From NCBI RefSeq assembly GCF_000699445.3, contig NC_067196.1, forward strand, positions 4,973,616 to 5,037,615: a DNA stretch of 64,000 nucleotides, written 5' to 3'. Both the position numbers and the translations under genes were made by a program. Of this stretch, positions 46,211 to 57,640 are shown one piece after another (position 1 is the first letter of the stretch; the number at the start of each line of letters is the position of its first letter). The DNA comes from Schistosoma haematobium. Its lineage: Eukaryota; Platyhelminthes; Trematoda; Strigeidida; Schistosomatidae. Under the pieces are notes generated by a model. It made no database searches, was not told the origin of the DNA, and saw only the letters and a list, made by a program, of their open reading frames with translations.

Positions 46211-48054
46211 ACAGAGAGAATAAAAAATAATCTCTTATCTTTGTTATAATCAGATAGTCATCTTCCTTGACTGGTCAGTTAATTATTATCTTTAACATGT
46301 TCATTCATCAATACAAGAACAAGTTTGTGTTTTTAGTTCTCAGTCACATTGTTCTAGATGCTGGCATTAAAGCCGAAGTGTCAAACAAATTTTCTTTTAA
46401 ATACATATAGATCACTAGGTTACCGTAACATTTATTTCCCTGAAATCATAGTTTTCACTTATTGTTCACTGATAACACATATCTTATAAATTCAAGAATG
46501 TTAGTGAAAAGAGTTCCTGAACAGTAACACTAACTTGTTCTTTAGTTTTCTTTAAATCTCTTTGAGAAATATTTTGTAAACTTGTACATTCACTGTTTAA
46601 ATCAGTTAATCGACGTTCATATTGATCTTTCATTAAGTTCATTTTAACTGTTGGACATTCATATGCTCGATTGCATTTTTCTAACATTGAAGCTAATTCA
46701 ACATTTATTTCCTAAGTAGAATATAAAAGAAAGACTCAATGTCATTTGTTTCTTTTCAATTATCTTCAAGCATATTGTATCAAATAATCAGGAATTACCT
46801 ACATATATAGATAAATATAGTTATCAGAGTTTTGTATTATAGTTGTGAAGTCCTATGAAAATGAGTTGACAATTATGCAGACGAATAAATTAAGCAAATG
46901 GATAAACAAAAAGGAATCGAGTTCCTAGTCCAGTAGACTGTAATACATTAAATATGGCTTAGAAGATCTAAATAGGACTGTGAATTGGTGCCTTACTTTT
47001 CAGCCTTTCAGTTCTTCATAGAACGACGGTTTAGTGATTAAGGTATTTGAATTTCAATCAGTAAGTAGCAGACTCGAACTACAACCCATCGGTTTTGATC
47101 ACTAGCTCTCATAACTAAAGTGTATCTTAAAGCCGACTAAATAAATCGGTACTAAGTAAGAAATTCTAATAATACTATACTTCAACAAATTTAACTGGAT
47201 AGTACCGGTTAGTACCAGCAAATAAATGTCGCCTACTAGCACATCTTCCCTAAACAGACAGTGCATTTATATGATGAATAATAGCAACATACTAAGTTAT
47301 GAAAACGTTTTATATAAGTCACAATATTACGGAGAATAAACCTGTTAAACTAACTTTAATGAAGCTCAAAACTATAGCTTACTTTGATTTGCAACCTAAT
47401 TTTAGAAACCAAGCAAAAGACAACGTTAATAGGATGATATGAATTACTGTCACAAATACAAGAAACTGAAACCAAGAATAATCCGTTTGGCCACCAGAAC
47501 TTTTATTGCAGGTTAATTCGTTAATGTGTTTTAATTCCAGACTAAATAACACATGTCCGAGATTAATCAGGGATATTACATAAAATTCAACTCAGATGGT
47601 AATTATCTGTGGAATATATAGAATCACTTTTCCTCCTCTCATAACTCTCTACACAACTGCTGGAATGACTCGCCGAATAACTGTTAAAAACCATTGCCAT
47701 TAGCTTTTCATTATCTGCTGTCAAGACTACATACAACTATGCAACCTAAACATGATAAATATCGTGAGATAAACAGACCAATAAATAAACAAACAAACGG
47801 ACGGCTTACGAAAATTGTAGACAGAAAAAAAAACAACTGATTACTTTATTTAGAGTATTACAGAATTAGCAGTAACTTACTTCAAGTTCTCGCGTTAAAT
47901 GATTTTGGATTATAGACATTATAGACAATGAGATAGGAGACGAAACAACAAACTGATGTTTATCAGTGAGATTCGAATGAATTGTCAAGTCATGTAAAAC
48001 ACATTGACCATTTTCACTATAAGAATTGGAATAATTATCATTATCATTATTATC
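46211..48054 (-). repeat. Right arm of the 1.84-kb inverted repeat
   Basis: Reverse complement of 43955-45798. Outside the arms the sequences differ: the left flank is the satellite-related segment, the right flank is IRHRLNLNNND coding-like sequence. So one arm is a copied segment that joined new DNA at 43955 or 48054. Confidence 0.95.
46484..46711 (-). CDS. Exon of unidentified coiled-coil gene (right arm copy)
   Basis: Same exon as 45298-45525 on the other strand, with the same acceptor, same 67-residue frame from MLEKCNRAYE and same ends. Sequence is identical at the protein level. Confidence 0.6.
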   Translation of the reverse strand, partial: EINVELASMLEKCNRAYECPTVKMNLMKDQYERRLTDLNSECTSLQNISQRDLKKTKEQVSVTVQELFSLTFLNL

Positions 48055-48090
48055 ATTGTTATTAAGATTGAGGCGGTGGCGGATGTTAAT
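47881..48090 (-). CDS. Exon of unidentified gene (right arm copy)
   Basis: Counterpart of 43955-44128 ending at the GTAAGT donor at 47880. Its frame reads further upstream than the left copy, NIRHRLNLNNNDNNDNDN, beyond the end of the inverted repeat, so the right arm is the more likely ancestral context of this exon. The acceptor is not fixed. Confidence 0.5.
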
Positions 48091-48369
48091 AATGAGTAGT
48101 ATTTATAAAATAATCGGCAAGTGATATAACTGCATCATCATTAGTCTGTGGTAGTGTCACACTAGATTGAGATTGTTGTTGTGACCTTGATGTCTGACCT
48201 TTCTATGACACAAATTATCCACCAATCAGAATACGACTTATGCAAATCTTCACTCTATATACCAACCAATGACGTTCTACCGACGTGGGCAGTCTAGCGC
48301 CTTGTTGGTCCGAGGTCCCCTTCTAACCCGTCTGCTTGAATAAAAAAAAGCACAACGCACTAACAGCTT

Positions 48370-48475
48370 CCGCAATATGAATTAAGTATTTCAAACATAC
48401 TTTATTTATATACCAATCAGACAAACCACAAGGTACCATAAAATAGAAAATAACAAGTGTACACAAATAAACCAA
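48370..48475 (-). repeat. LTR fragment related to element A
   Basis: TATTTCAAACATACT, TATACCAATCAGACAAACCA and TACCATAAAATAGAAAATAA match the middle of the element A LTR (33885-33950) with about one change in eight. It is a diverged solo-LTR piece; its ends were not defined. Confidence 0.7.
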
Positions 48476-49565
48476 AAAGTGGCTATGAACGCGGGAGATA
48501 GTAATTAATAGACTGAGCATAGCTTAAGAATCGTAAATCGTACAATAATAAATTATAGGTCAAAATAAAGCTTATAATAAGAGGAATATAGATACATATA
48601 ATGTAATTATTGAATAATTATACAATAAGAATATTTATAGAATATTAGTCCATTAATAGTCCTCAGAAGTTACCTGGGTTATAACAATTATTGTTGATAT
48701 ATTGAAGCATTCGCATAATTTTCATTCATATTTACATTTGATAAATTAAATCCGTGCTGGTATTTTTGCTTCCGCTCAAGTCGAATGGACTAACAACTAT
48801 CAACGGGTAATCTGTAGAAACCGAATTCATTGGAAGAATATGCACCCAAACAAATGAGTACTGAAATATGCTTACATGCAGTGATTATCTTCGTTTTGTG
48901 ATAAAAAGTTGGTCTGGAAAAGAAAAATCAAGCGAATCAAGGTAGTATTTAGGATAAATAATAACTTCAAAAAGATATTTAAGGCATAAACTATAATTGA
49001 TGACCGTAGATGTACAACTTTTAGTGAACTGAATGACTTTATGCAGAAGCGGAAAGTTACTAAACATTTCACATAGAAATTATTTTTTGGCTTCATCTAC
49101 TTTTATCCAATATATCAACGCTATATGACAACAAACTAACTGAAAACGAGACACAGGGCCAAGCATAAAACACCACCAGTTAGTTGAAAATCATAACCAA
49201 AGTTGATTTTGTTAATCAAGTCGCTTTAGCTACCTGTCAACAAAGTTTCAAACTTGAAACCAAAGGTTTAGAGCCATGTCTGATTTCGACGAAGTTTACC
49301 TATTGTAAAAACAATTTTATGCATTCGTCTACGGATGATAACAAGTGTAGCTACACATTTGTAGATGAGGATTAGACATGAAAAGGTCAACTATACAAGT
49401 GAATTGATGCGTTTACATTTACACAGGATGATGAAATACATTGTAGCCGAAGATAACTATTTCTCATTGAGCTATAGAAGATATGCATCTCAACCCTAAA
49501 GCTTTTCAGTAACTGATCTTTAGAAACAAATCACGGTCTGCATTAAAACCTTTCCCATTACTTAC
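48476..49565. other. Unannotated; possible intron of golgin-like gene
   Basis: Only short open frames. A possible minus-strand acceptor is at about 49308, but the frame that would join the 49566-49664 exon meets a stop, so no exon is called. Confidence 0.4.
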
Positions 49566-49664
49566 TCGATAGCCACCAGTCCCCGAAACGTTGAAACCAT
49601 GAGCTTCGTTGACATATGATTCATTTGACTGTTTGTAAGCCTTGGCAGCTTGGAATTCTCTTAG
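49566..49664 (-). CDS. Golgin GM130-like gene, second coding exon
   Basis: Minus strand, from an acceptor (AATAG, after an A/T-rich and pyrimidine tract) to a GTAAGT donor at 49565. The 99 bases read LREFQAAKAYKQSNESYVNE then AHGFNVSGTGGYR, in phase with the 16-codon exon at 50974-51021. The joined N terminus ends KIAAAKKKLREFQ, which resembles the start of GM130/GOLGA2 (a cis-Golgi coiled-coil tether whose basic N terminus binds p115 and importin α). The rest of the protein is not seen, so this is a tentative call. Confidence 0.55.
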
Positions 49665-50737
49665 CTATTAAAAAAGATGTATAGGAAAGAATGTGATGTA
49701 TGGCGAAAAATCACTTCATAATATTAGTATATGTGTAGTTCATCTACCACGTAAAACTGAGAAGATAATGTCAAGTTGAAATTATAATTGTTCGAGGTTC
49801 AGAATTAAAAACTACGTCTCGGAAAGCAGATGTATCATGCATGTGTGAGCAGTGGAAGCTTGATAATAGTTCTCAAGAAATCTAAACACGATGATGTATC
49901 AATTCCACGAAATCCTCATTGGCATATTTACGCTATATAAATCTTATATCTGATATGAAATAAACCAAAAATACTCGTTACGTTCAATTAGCAGAATTTA
50001 TGCTTTCCGCCCACGTTAACTTTGAAATTTAATACAATGTCATATATTAGAGTGAGAAAAGTCTGTGTCTAAACCACTTTTATTTTAAGCAAGAAAACAA
50101 AACACAATATGGCTTTATTAGTACTATAAATAGAAAGCACTGTTCAGAGAAACGTGAGTTTCCGCTATGTACGACATGAGACCACTAAAAACAACGAATT
50201 ACAAAGCTAGTTTAATTCCATTTAAATGATAGTAAGGCTTAGTGGCACAACTGCAATTTATTCCGACGTTTCGAACAGGCGTGTCGAAAGATGAGAGTTA
50301 AAGACCTAATTTCTGGCACCAGGTTTTTGAAACTACCACATAGAACGTTAAGTGCACTGTATAACAGTGGATCATATTGTAGAACGTCCTTCGTAATTGG
50401 GAAATGTGTAAAGTTGTTAGTGTTTGACCATAGACCGACGTATCTCACGTAAAGAAAAATAACTGAGTATATAACGATATTAAAAGCAAATTATTATATT
50501 GAGCTGATAAACTGATAAACAGGGCCGCAAATACCTAACAATTGGAAAATGACAGATAGAACAAACCGTCCTCTCCAAAACCGGTAACTTTATGCATTAT
50601 CTGATTTCAGCCACCACCTTATTACAATGTAATGTTGACTGACACAGATGATCACGAAAAAACCACAGGATAAGTATTTTAGCGGATTTATGATGACACT
50701 ATACACTTTCTGATATTCCTTCGATGACTTGGTTACA

Positions 50738-50820
50738 AACACATTAGCGATCTATACCCGAACAATAAACACAAATACCCAGTATCGAAAGTGCCTGGAC
50801 CCCACATACCACAGGAAAAC
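50738..50820. repeat. Direct repeat, left copy
   Basis: About 80 bp (ACATTAGCGATCTATACCCG then CCAGTATCGAAAGTGCCTGG) repeated at 51117-51196 with about one difference in twelve. The pair flanks the first coding exon of the golgin-like gene. Confidence 0.85.
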
Positions 50821-50973
50821 TGCTACTTAAATTTGAACAGATGATCTCACGAGTTTTTCTTAGACAGAACACGTACTCCAATTAAATATTTGCGTAGAGA
50901 AATCGAAATGTCAAAACCAACCAACAAAATAAAAGTATTCTGCAATAGTATGGTCATATGTCAGTGGACACAC

Positions 50974-51021
50974 CTTTTTCTTAGCAGCCGCTATTTTCTC
51001 TGCTCTACTTAGTTCCGACAT
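50974..51021 (-). CDS. Golgin GM130-like gene, first coding exon
   Basis: ATG at 51021 to a GTGTGT donor at 50973: sixteen codons reading MSELSRAEKIAAAKKK. Too short to be listed as an open frame, but the lysine/alanine-rich start joins in phase to the 49566-49664 exon. The ATG is chosen because it is the only one near and is followed by a clean donor. The intron is 1309 bp. A promoter was not identified. Confidence 0.55.
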
Positions 51022-51116
51022 CTTACTTCTGCCAGTGTGACGTGTTAAATGAGCTTGGCTACCTTCCCTGACCTTGGCTGCTAGGCTACTTTCAAGATGT
51101 CTTTACAGCATATAAA

Positions 51117-51196
51117 CATATTAGCGATCTGTACCCGAACAAAAAACACAAATCCCCAGTATCGAAAGTGCCTGGACCACTACATACCACAAGTGC
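51117..51196. repeat. Direct repeat, right copy
   Basis: Second copy of 50738-50820 (ATATTAGCGATCTGTACCCG then CCAGTATCGAAAGTGCCTGG). Both copies have the same orientation; their start-to-start distance is 379 bp. Confidence 0.85.
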
Positions 51197-52481
51197 ATCC
51201 ACTCTTTATGTTCTCCCAAATTCTAATCTTTTGAATTCTTCATGTTACTTTCTTTCGCTTTCCAAATATATTTCACTGTATTATACTTCTTGAATAACAT
51301 CTTCAAACCCTAATGTTTCTGATTACTGCTTATACTTTTACTACCTTTAGCACTACGGGATTTGAATTGGCAACTGCATCTCTGTACTAATGTGGTGTGG
51401 CAACTCGAACTGATGTACGTACGTACGAAGTCCCACGTTGTGACTGACTGACTGACTGACTGTGTCACAGATCCATTCCTTTTTTTATCGTGCGCTATAA
51501 AGTAAAGATTGTGCACCTGTATTTTCGAATAATATCGGGATTGTTTAATCTTTCTTAGAATGGTAGCTGCTATATTATTTTAATTCCTTTGCAATTAAAC
51601 GTTAATATGTGAAAACCTAGATAAACGTATATACATTTTTGGATCCTACATTGATTATGACTGGCTGTCTAAAGATATATTCAAAACTGTTCGTTATTTA
51701 TTCTAAGTCGGATTACGTATGTGATATAACAATCCAATGGATATAAAGATAGATGTTCAAAGAAGCACAGCGTCTAATTACACGATTGAGATACACATGC
51801 AGAAATGGTAAAGCGTAAATGCTAATCAGTCAGTCAGCTACAACGTAAGACCAGGCACATATATGCATCGTTTCAAGTTGCCATACCTAATCAGCACAGC
51901 AAGATGAACACCGGACTCATAGAAGTAGTTAATTCAGTGGTGGTAATATGTAAAAGACTGAGTGCGTATAATGACATAGTACGCGAGGAAAGAATTAGTT
52001 CATAGAAAGAAAGATATGAAGCGATTTTAATCTCATAGTTTAAGGAAGGACAACGAATGTATACAACGACGCCAATGTGATCGATATTGAGCCATGCTAA
52101 TCCCAGCACTGTAAATCATATTTTCATAATTACAGTTTTCTGATTGTTCGGACTGAGTCCAGAGTTGGTCAAGATCACTAAGTCTCTCATGTTCGCACTT
52201 AATTATCAGGTTTATCACAAACTTTTGACAATAAGCAGAAAAATAATATTTTCAAGGGTAGGTTCCTAACAATGTCTATCTTCCATACATCTGAAATTAG
52301 GAAAGTGATGTTGCATTCATAGGGAATTTTTTGTTTTAATAAATACAAACTCATCGATTCAAATGATGTACAGTTATCAAGAACAATAAAGGTTGACGAG
52401 TTATTTGGACTGTACCAGATAGAATTGCAGCCGCATAAACACGAATCACGGATGAGTTCGATTCAACTGGTTCAAGGAAGC
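51197..52481. other. Unannotated left flank of the 2.94-kb array
   Basis: AT-rich, no supported gene. A short TGAC run ((GACT)n) occurs at 51440-51461. Confidence 0.4.
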
Positions 52482-52774
52482 TTGACAATGGTATAACAAG
52501 CTATATTTATACGAATTATGAATAGAAATAATATAAATTCGGAAATAAAGATTTAGTGATATCCATGGCAGAATAAATTTCAAAACAAGGAATCTTTATT
52601 CTTGCTCTATTTTTAAGATGAACTATGAGTATGAAAGTGACATAGTAGTTAAGGCGTCCAACTTCCGGAAAGTTAGTCAGTCTTAAAACTAGGGCTCATT
52701 TTGCCTGCATCGGATTGAACAACCGGATAATATCGTTGGTCAATTTTTGATGTTTACAACTACAGTTGATAAGT

Positions 52775-53010
52775 GTCCATTCTGTGAGAATTGCTTTGGT
52801 AATGTCGGCAATTCATAAGCATTTTTAAACAGGGATGGATAGTAACCAGAAGTGAAATCCAGAAAGCGTGTTACGTCCTATTTGGGACTCACCAACTAGA
52901 TTTACCTGCATCCCACAGTTAATGTTCACCCCGAAATTAGAGCCATTCGCTTCAAACACCATCACGTTGTCTACTTAGCTAATCAGTTCAGATAGTCAAC
53001 TGACTTTTGC
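52775..53010 (-). repeat. Smα-like SINE, unit 1
   Basis: Read on the minus strand it has a tRNA-like head region, a segment GCAGGTAAATC, the ribozyme-like TTGGTGAGTCCCAAATAGGA then CGTAACACGC, and TGGATTTCACTTC, ending AAATGCTTATGAATTGCC. This is the order of the Smα retroposon of schistosomes. Copies recur in each 2.94-kb unit (about 55709-55944, 58648-58883, 61586-61821). Confidence 0.75.
52852..52909 (-). ncRNA. Degenerate hammerhead ribozyme, unit 1
   Basis: The minus strand gives TTGGTGA where an active core has CUGANGA, an intact stem II hairpin (GTCCCAAATAGGAC), then GTAAC for GAAAC, followed by ACGCTTTC and TGGATT. The hairpin is perfect but two core elements are changed, so cleavage is unlikely. 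Smα elements are known to carry hammerheads. Confidence 0.6.
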
Positions 53011-53519
53011 AATGGGGAGAAATCTAATTCCTTTATATTAGTTGCTCTCTAAATCGTCCCATTATGTTTACAACTGTAATTCATCAGTCTATTTTTACTA
53101 TTATTATAAAATATAGGCTAAATATGAACAAACTTCATCTCGTGTAAAATGTTCTGTAGCGTTGAAAGCGTCTATCTATATGATTAAAAGAAGAATATCT
53201 CTTAGATTATTTACCAACGTAAGATAACCTAAATAAAAGCTAAGTCCACAATAACTGCCAACAATTGAAATGAAAACTAAGAGAATATAACAATTCGAAA
53301 AACCGTCACATCTAAACAGAAATTCAATGAATGTACAAAACCTGAATAGAACTATTAGAATATATTTCACATTACAAGTTCATGTCAACACACCCAATAA
53401 TAACGTACAATTAAATTGAGATAAGCATGACATATTCAAATAATGAAGAAATAGAGATCAGAGGTCAAACAAAACAAAACAAAACAAAAAGCAAATAGAA
53501 AACAGACTTAACAACTAAC

Positions 53520-53684
53520 CTGATTTAAAACAATACGAAGTGAATTTAAAACTTGTTGATGTTCACCCCATAGTGCACATCTATATTTCACATGACATAA
53601 CTGTTGACAACGCCAAAAACTAGATTGGCAAACGCTGGAGAATCATAAGACAATGCATTGTAGTGATTCACTAGGTCAATATAT
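53520..53684 (-). pseudogene. RPAP1-like exon, unit 1 (frameshifted)
   Basis: Same exon as in units 2-4 but with one T fewer in the run after AATCTAG, so the frame changes after FANLVF and soon meets a stop. 165 rather than 166 bases. The GTTAGT donor at 53519 and the acceptor at 53685 are kept. It is the most downstream copy on the coding strand. Confidence 0.65.
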
Positions 53685-54324
53685 CTATACAGTAAAAAAC
53701 AAAAGCGAGTAATGGCACACATGATTATCTATAAAGATCCGAACGGTGCGTTAACTAAATATACCGTTCATTTACCTGGTATTTAAACACATTTTCGAAA
53801 TTAGAGCTAGTGATAATTTCTGGTCCCTTAAATCAAAGTGGGTAAGATTTAAAAACTCCGACACTGCAATACCTGAATATCAAATATTCAAACTTCTATA
53901 AAATACGTATTTTGCATTATTGAAGAAACTGATACTTCATCCATACAATTTGAATTTCAGTCGGTCAGTGCAACAATCAAATGCTTTGTTCATTCATTCA
54001 CCCAATCTCACAGTAGTTTCAAGTAACATTTAGAAAATACATTCACTGAATACATGTCTAAAGCATGATTATTACACATATACATATACCCCATTTACTT
54101 TTCCTTGCTCGAGGTACTTACCTACTATATAAATGTTAGGACAGTGCAATCGATATTTACATCATTTATACAACTAGTAACTCCCATTGACTTTCAAGTA
54201 TTTTTTAATGAACAGTCGAAAAGTGGAAGAAAAATCCAACTACTGCAAAAAGCACACTGAGCAAAGTGAAGAATACATATTTACTGTCTTTTCCGTGTTA
54301 CAGACAATATTAGCAGTTAGAAAG

Positions 54325-54705
54325 CACTAAAACAAGTGGAGCCAAGAAATTTCGGGCATATTGAAGTCACCACAAATAAGCTCGCCTGTGAATGGGAGGG
54401 ATGATGCTAGTGTGAATACCTCCTATAATACTGCTATGGGTAAGAGTATCTCGGATAAAGTCGTCGTAACCCTCGCGGGTGTGAGATGGGTTTGAAGTGA
54501 GGGATTGAATGTTCTTCATTAGCTCGGTATTTTGATAGCTAGACTTAGTGGGAGATGTATCAAATGAGCTAGTGAAGTTGATTGGGAGTTTACCCAAGGG
54601 AAAGGGTCGGAGTACTCTCTGATGGAAATTGTACGGAGGAAACAAATTTATGGTTTGCATGTGGTTTGAAATAACTTGGGCTATATGCTTCAACAGAGGT
54701 GTCAC
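54325..54705 (-). pseudogene. Non-LTR endonuclease fragment, unit 1
   Basis: The minus-strand frame from 54705 contains SFDTSPTKSSYQNTEL and EGYDDFIRDTLTHSSIIGGI. After a frame change, ELICGDFNMPEISWL appears at about 54340-54385. GDFN plus the P-x-x-x-W pattern is the catalytic asparagine block of the apurinic endonuclease of CR1/jockey-type elements. Copies recur in all four units, so this dead fragment was present before the amplification. Confidence 0.65.
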
Positions 54706-55284
54706 TAGGAGTCGTATTCCAAAAATTCTTGTACAGGCCTACTGTGGAGTGTATGGTTACTTGCAAAATAGTCTTGATGGTTAGACTTGTGGTGGATCAG
54801 ACGATATACAAACGCAAAAAGTATCAACAAAGTTAATAAAAAGCAATAGTAATATTAATATATATCAGTTAAATGTTACAAATACAATAAAAATGGGACT
54901 TTACTTAAGTTCACCCAAAATGATGCGTGTTCGGCTTTAATCTGGTACAATAAATCCACAATTAAAGATGCTTGATAATTCCAAACGTATCGATGAACTC
55001 CCCAGGGTGTAATCCAAAGTAAGGTATGGTGTATTCGCTCTCACAGTCTATGAATGTAAATAATATTTATTTTAGATCATAGTTAACTCAATCTCAAATG
55101 AAAACAGAACGGGGAATGTGAGAGAAGCAGTGTATTTGTTAACCAGCAACGATATATCACGCTATGTAGTATCACAACGGAAAAAGTCTTCAAGGTCATT
55201 TACTTAAACAACAGGTACAATCATTTAATGATAAATTTACATGCAGTGAGAAATTGACAGAACAAATACAAATAATATTAAAAA

Positions 55285-55521
55285 CTATTTACAAGATAAG
55301 CTTATCAAACTTATCTCCACAGACTGGTAGCCTTTGTTATGGCTATTTACGTTAGCGTGAGAGAGGTCTGCTGCGCGTAACTGGAAGGAGTTGGGACTGT
55401 TATTACACATGCGAGCCGTTTGACAATGGTATAACAAGCTATATTTATACGAATTATGAATAGAAATAATATAAATTCGGAAATAAAGATTTAGTGATAT
55501 CCATGGCAGAATAAATTTCAA
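55285..55521 (-). other. Recurring unassigned open frame across the unit junction
   Basis: A 78-codon minus-strand frame, containing ARMCNNSPNSFQLRAADLSH and NVNSHNKGYQSVEISL, spans the unit 1/unit 2 junction and recurs at 58220-58456 and 61159-61395. It probably belongs to a dispersed repeat rather than a host gene, but I could not name it. Confidence 0.35.
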
Positions 55522-55785
55522 AACAAGGAATCTTTATTCTTGCTCTATTTTTAGGATGAACTATGAGTATGAAAGTGACGTAGTAGTTAAGGCGTCCAAC
55601 TTCCGGAAAGTTAGTCTTAAAACTAGGGCTCATTTTGCCTGCATCGGATTGAACAACCGGATAATATCGTTGGTCAATTTTTGATGTTTACAACTACAGT
55701 TGATAAGTGTCCATTCTGTGAGAATTGCTTTGGTAATGTCGGCAATTCATAAGCATTTTTAAACAGGGATGGATAGTAACCAGAA

Positions 55786-55843
55786 GTGAAATCCAGAAAG
55801 CGTGTTACGTCCTATTTGGGACTCACCAACTAGATTTACCTGC
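55786..55843 (-). ncRNA. Degenerate hammerhead ribozyme, unit 2
   Basis: Same sequence as 52852-52909: intact stem II hairpin with changed core bases. Confidence 0.6.
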
Positions 55844-56453
55844 ATCCCACAGTTAATGTTCACCCCGAAATTAGAGCCATTCGCTTCAAACACCATCACG
55901 TTGTCTACTTAGCTAATCAGTTCAGATAGTCAACTGACTTTTGCAATGGGGAGAAATCTAATTCCTTTATATTAGTTGCTCTCTAAATCGTCCCATTATG
56001 TTTACAACTGTAATTCATCAGTCTATTTTTACTATTATTATAAAATATAGGCTAAATATGAACAAACTTCATCTCGTGTAAAATGTTCTGTAGCGTTGAA
56101 AGCGTCTATCTATATGATTAAAAGAAGAATATCTCTTAGATTATTTACCAACGTAAGATAACCTAAATAAAAGCTAAGTCCACAATAACTGCCAACAATT
56201 GAAATGAAAACTAAGAGAATATAACAATTCGAAAAACCGTCACATCTAAACAGAAATTCAATGAATGTACAAAACCTGAATAGAACTATTAGAATATATT
56301 TCACATTACAAGTTCATGTCAACACACCCAATAATAACGTACAATTAAATTGAGATAAGCATGACATATTCAAATAATGAAGAAATAGAGATCAGAGGTC
56401 AAACAAAACAAAACAAAACAAAAAGCAAATAGAAAACAGACTTAACAACTAAC

Positions 56454-56619
56454 CTGATTTAAAACAATACGAAGTGAATTTAAAACTTGTTGATGTTCAC
56501 CCCATAGTGCACATCTATATTTCACATGACATAACTGTTGACAACGCCAAAAAACTAGATTGGCAAACGCTGGAGAATCATAAGACAATGCATTGTAGTG
56601 ATTCACTAGGTCAATATAT
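56454..56619 (-). CDS. RPAP1-like exon, unit 2
   Basis: A 166-base exon between an acceptor (CTGTATAG) and a GTTAGT donor. It reads YIDLVNHYNALSYDSPAFAN, LVFWRCQQLCHVKYRCALWG, then EHQQVLNSLRIVLNQ. The pattern H-[YF]-x-A-x-S-[YF] ... P-x-F ... R-x-A-L-[WF]-G-E-H ... L-R resembles the C-terminal domain of RNA polymerase II-associated protein 1, which helps assemble and import RNA polymerase II. Only this exon is present in each unit, so a complete gene is not seen here. 166 is not a multiple of three, so splicing two copies in series would break the frame. Confidence 0.6.
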
Positions 56620-57259
56620 CTATACAGTAAAAAACAAAAGCGAGTAATGGCACACATGATTATCTATAAAGATCCGAACGGTGCGTTAACTAAATATACC
56701 GTTCATTTACCTGGTATTTAAACACATTTTCGAAATTAGAGCTAGTGATAATTTCTGGTCCCTTAAATCAAAGTGGGTAAGATTTAAAAACTCCGACACT
56801 GCAATACCTGAATATCAAATATTCAAACTTCTATAAAATACGTATTTTGCATTATTGAAGAAACTGATACTTCATCCATACAATTTGAATTTCAGTCGGT
56901 CAGTGCAACAATCAAATGCTTTGTTCATTCATTCACCCAATCTCACAGTAGTTTCAAGTAACATTTAGAAAATACATTCACTGAATACATGTCTAAAGCA
57001 TGATTATTACACATATACATATACCCCATTTACTTTTCCTTGCTCGAGGTACTTACCTACTATATAAATGTTAGGACAGTGCAATCGATATTTACATCAT
57101 TTATACAACTAGTAACTCCCATTGACTTTCAAGTATTTTTTAATGAACAGTCGAAAAGTGGAAGAAAAATCCAACTACTGCAAAAAGCACACTGAGCAAA
57201 GTGAAGAATACATATTTACTGTCTTTTCCGTGTTACAGACAATATTAGCAGTTAGAAAG

Positions 57260-57640
57260 CACTAAAACAAGTGGAGCCAAGAAATTTCGGGCATATTGAA
57301 GTCACCACAAATAAGCTCGCCTGTGAATGGGAGGGATGATGCTAGTGTGAATACCTCCTATAATACTGCTATGGGTAAGAGTATCTCGGATAAAGTCGTC
57401 GTAACCCTCGCGGGTGTGAGATGGGTTTGAAGTGAGGGATTGAATGTTCTTCATTAGCTCGGTATTTTGATAGCTAGACTTAGTGGGAGATGTATCAAAT
57501 GAGCTAGTGAAGTTGATTGGGAGTTTACCCAAGGGAAAGGGTCGGAGTACTCTCTGATGGAAATTGTACGGAGGAAACAAATTTATGGTTTGCATGTGGT
57601 TTGAAATAACTTGGGCTATATGCTTCAACAGAGGTGTCAC
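57260..57640 (-). pseudogene. Non-LTR endonuclease fragment, unit 2
   Basis: Identical in the open part to 54367-54705, with the same frame change before the GDFN block. Confidence 0.65.

Noticed and set aside
49184..49375. Third golgin-like exon on the minus strand near 49308
   Set aside because: An acceptor-like TTTTTACAATAG is there, but the joined phase reaches a stop after about 20 codons with no convincing donor before it.
53176..53370. Recurring 64-codon hydrophobic minus-strand frame in each 2.94-kb unit
   Set aside because: It lies downstream of the RPAP1-like exon donor in what should be intron. It is Ile/Leu/Phe-rich from AT-rich DNA and recurs only because the unit is repeated.
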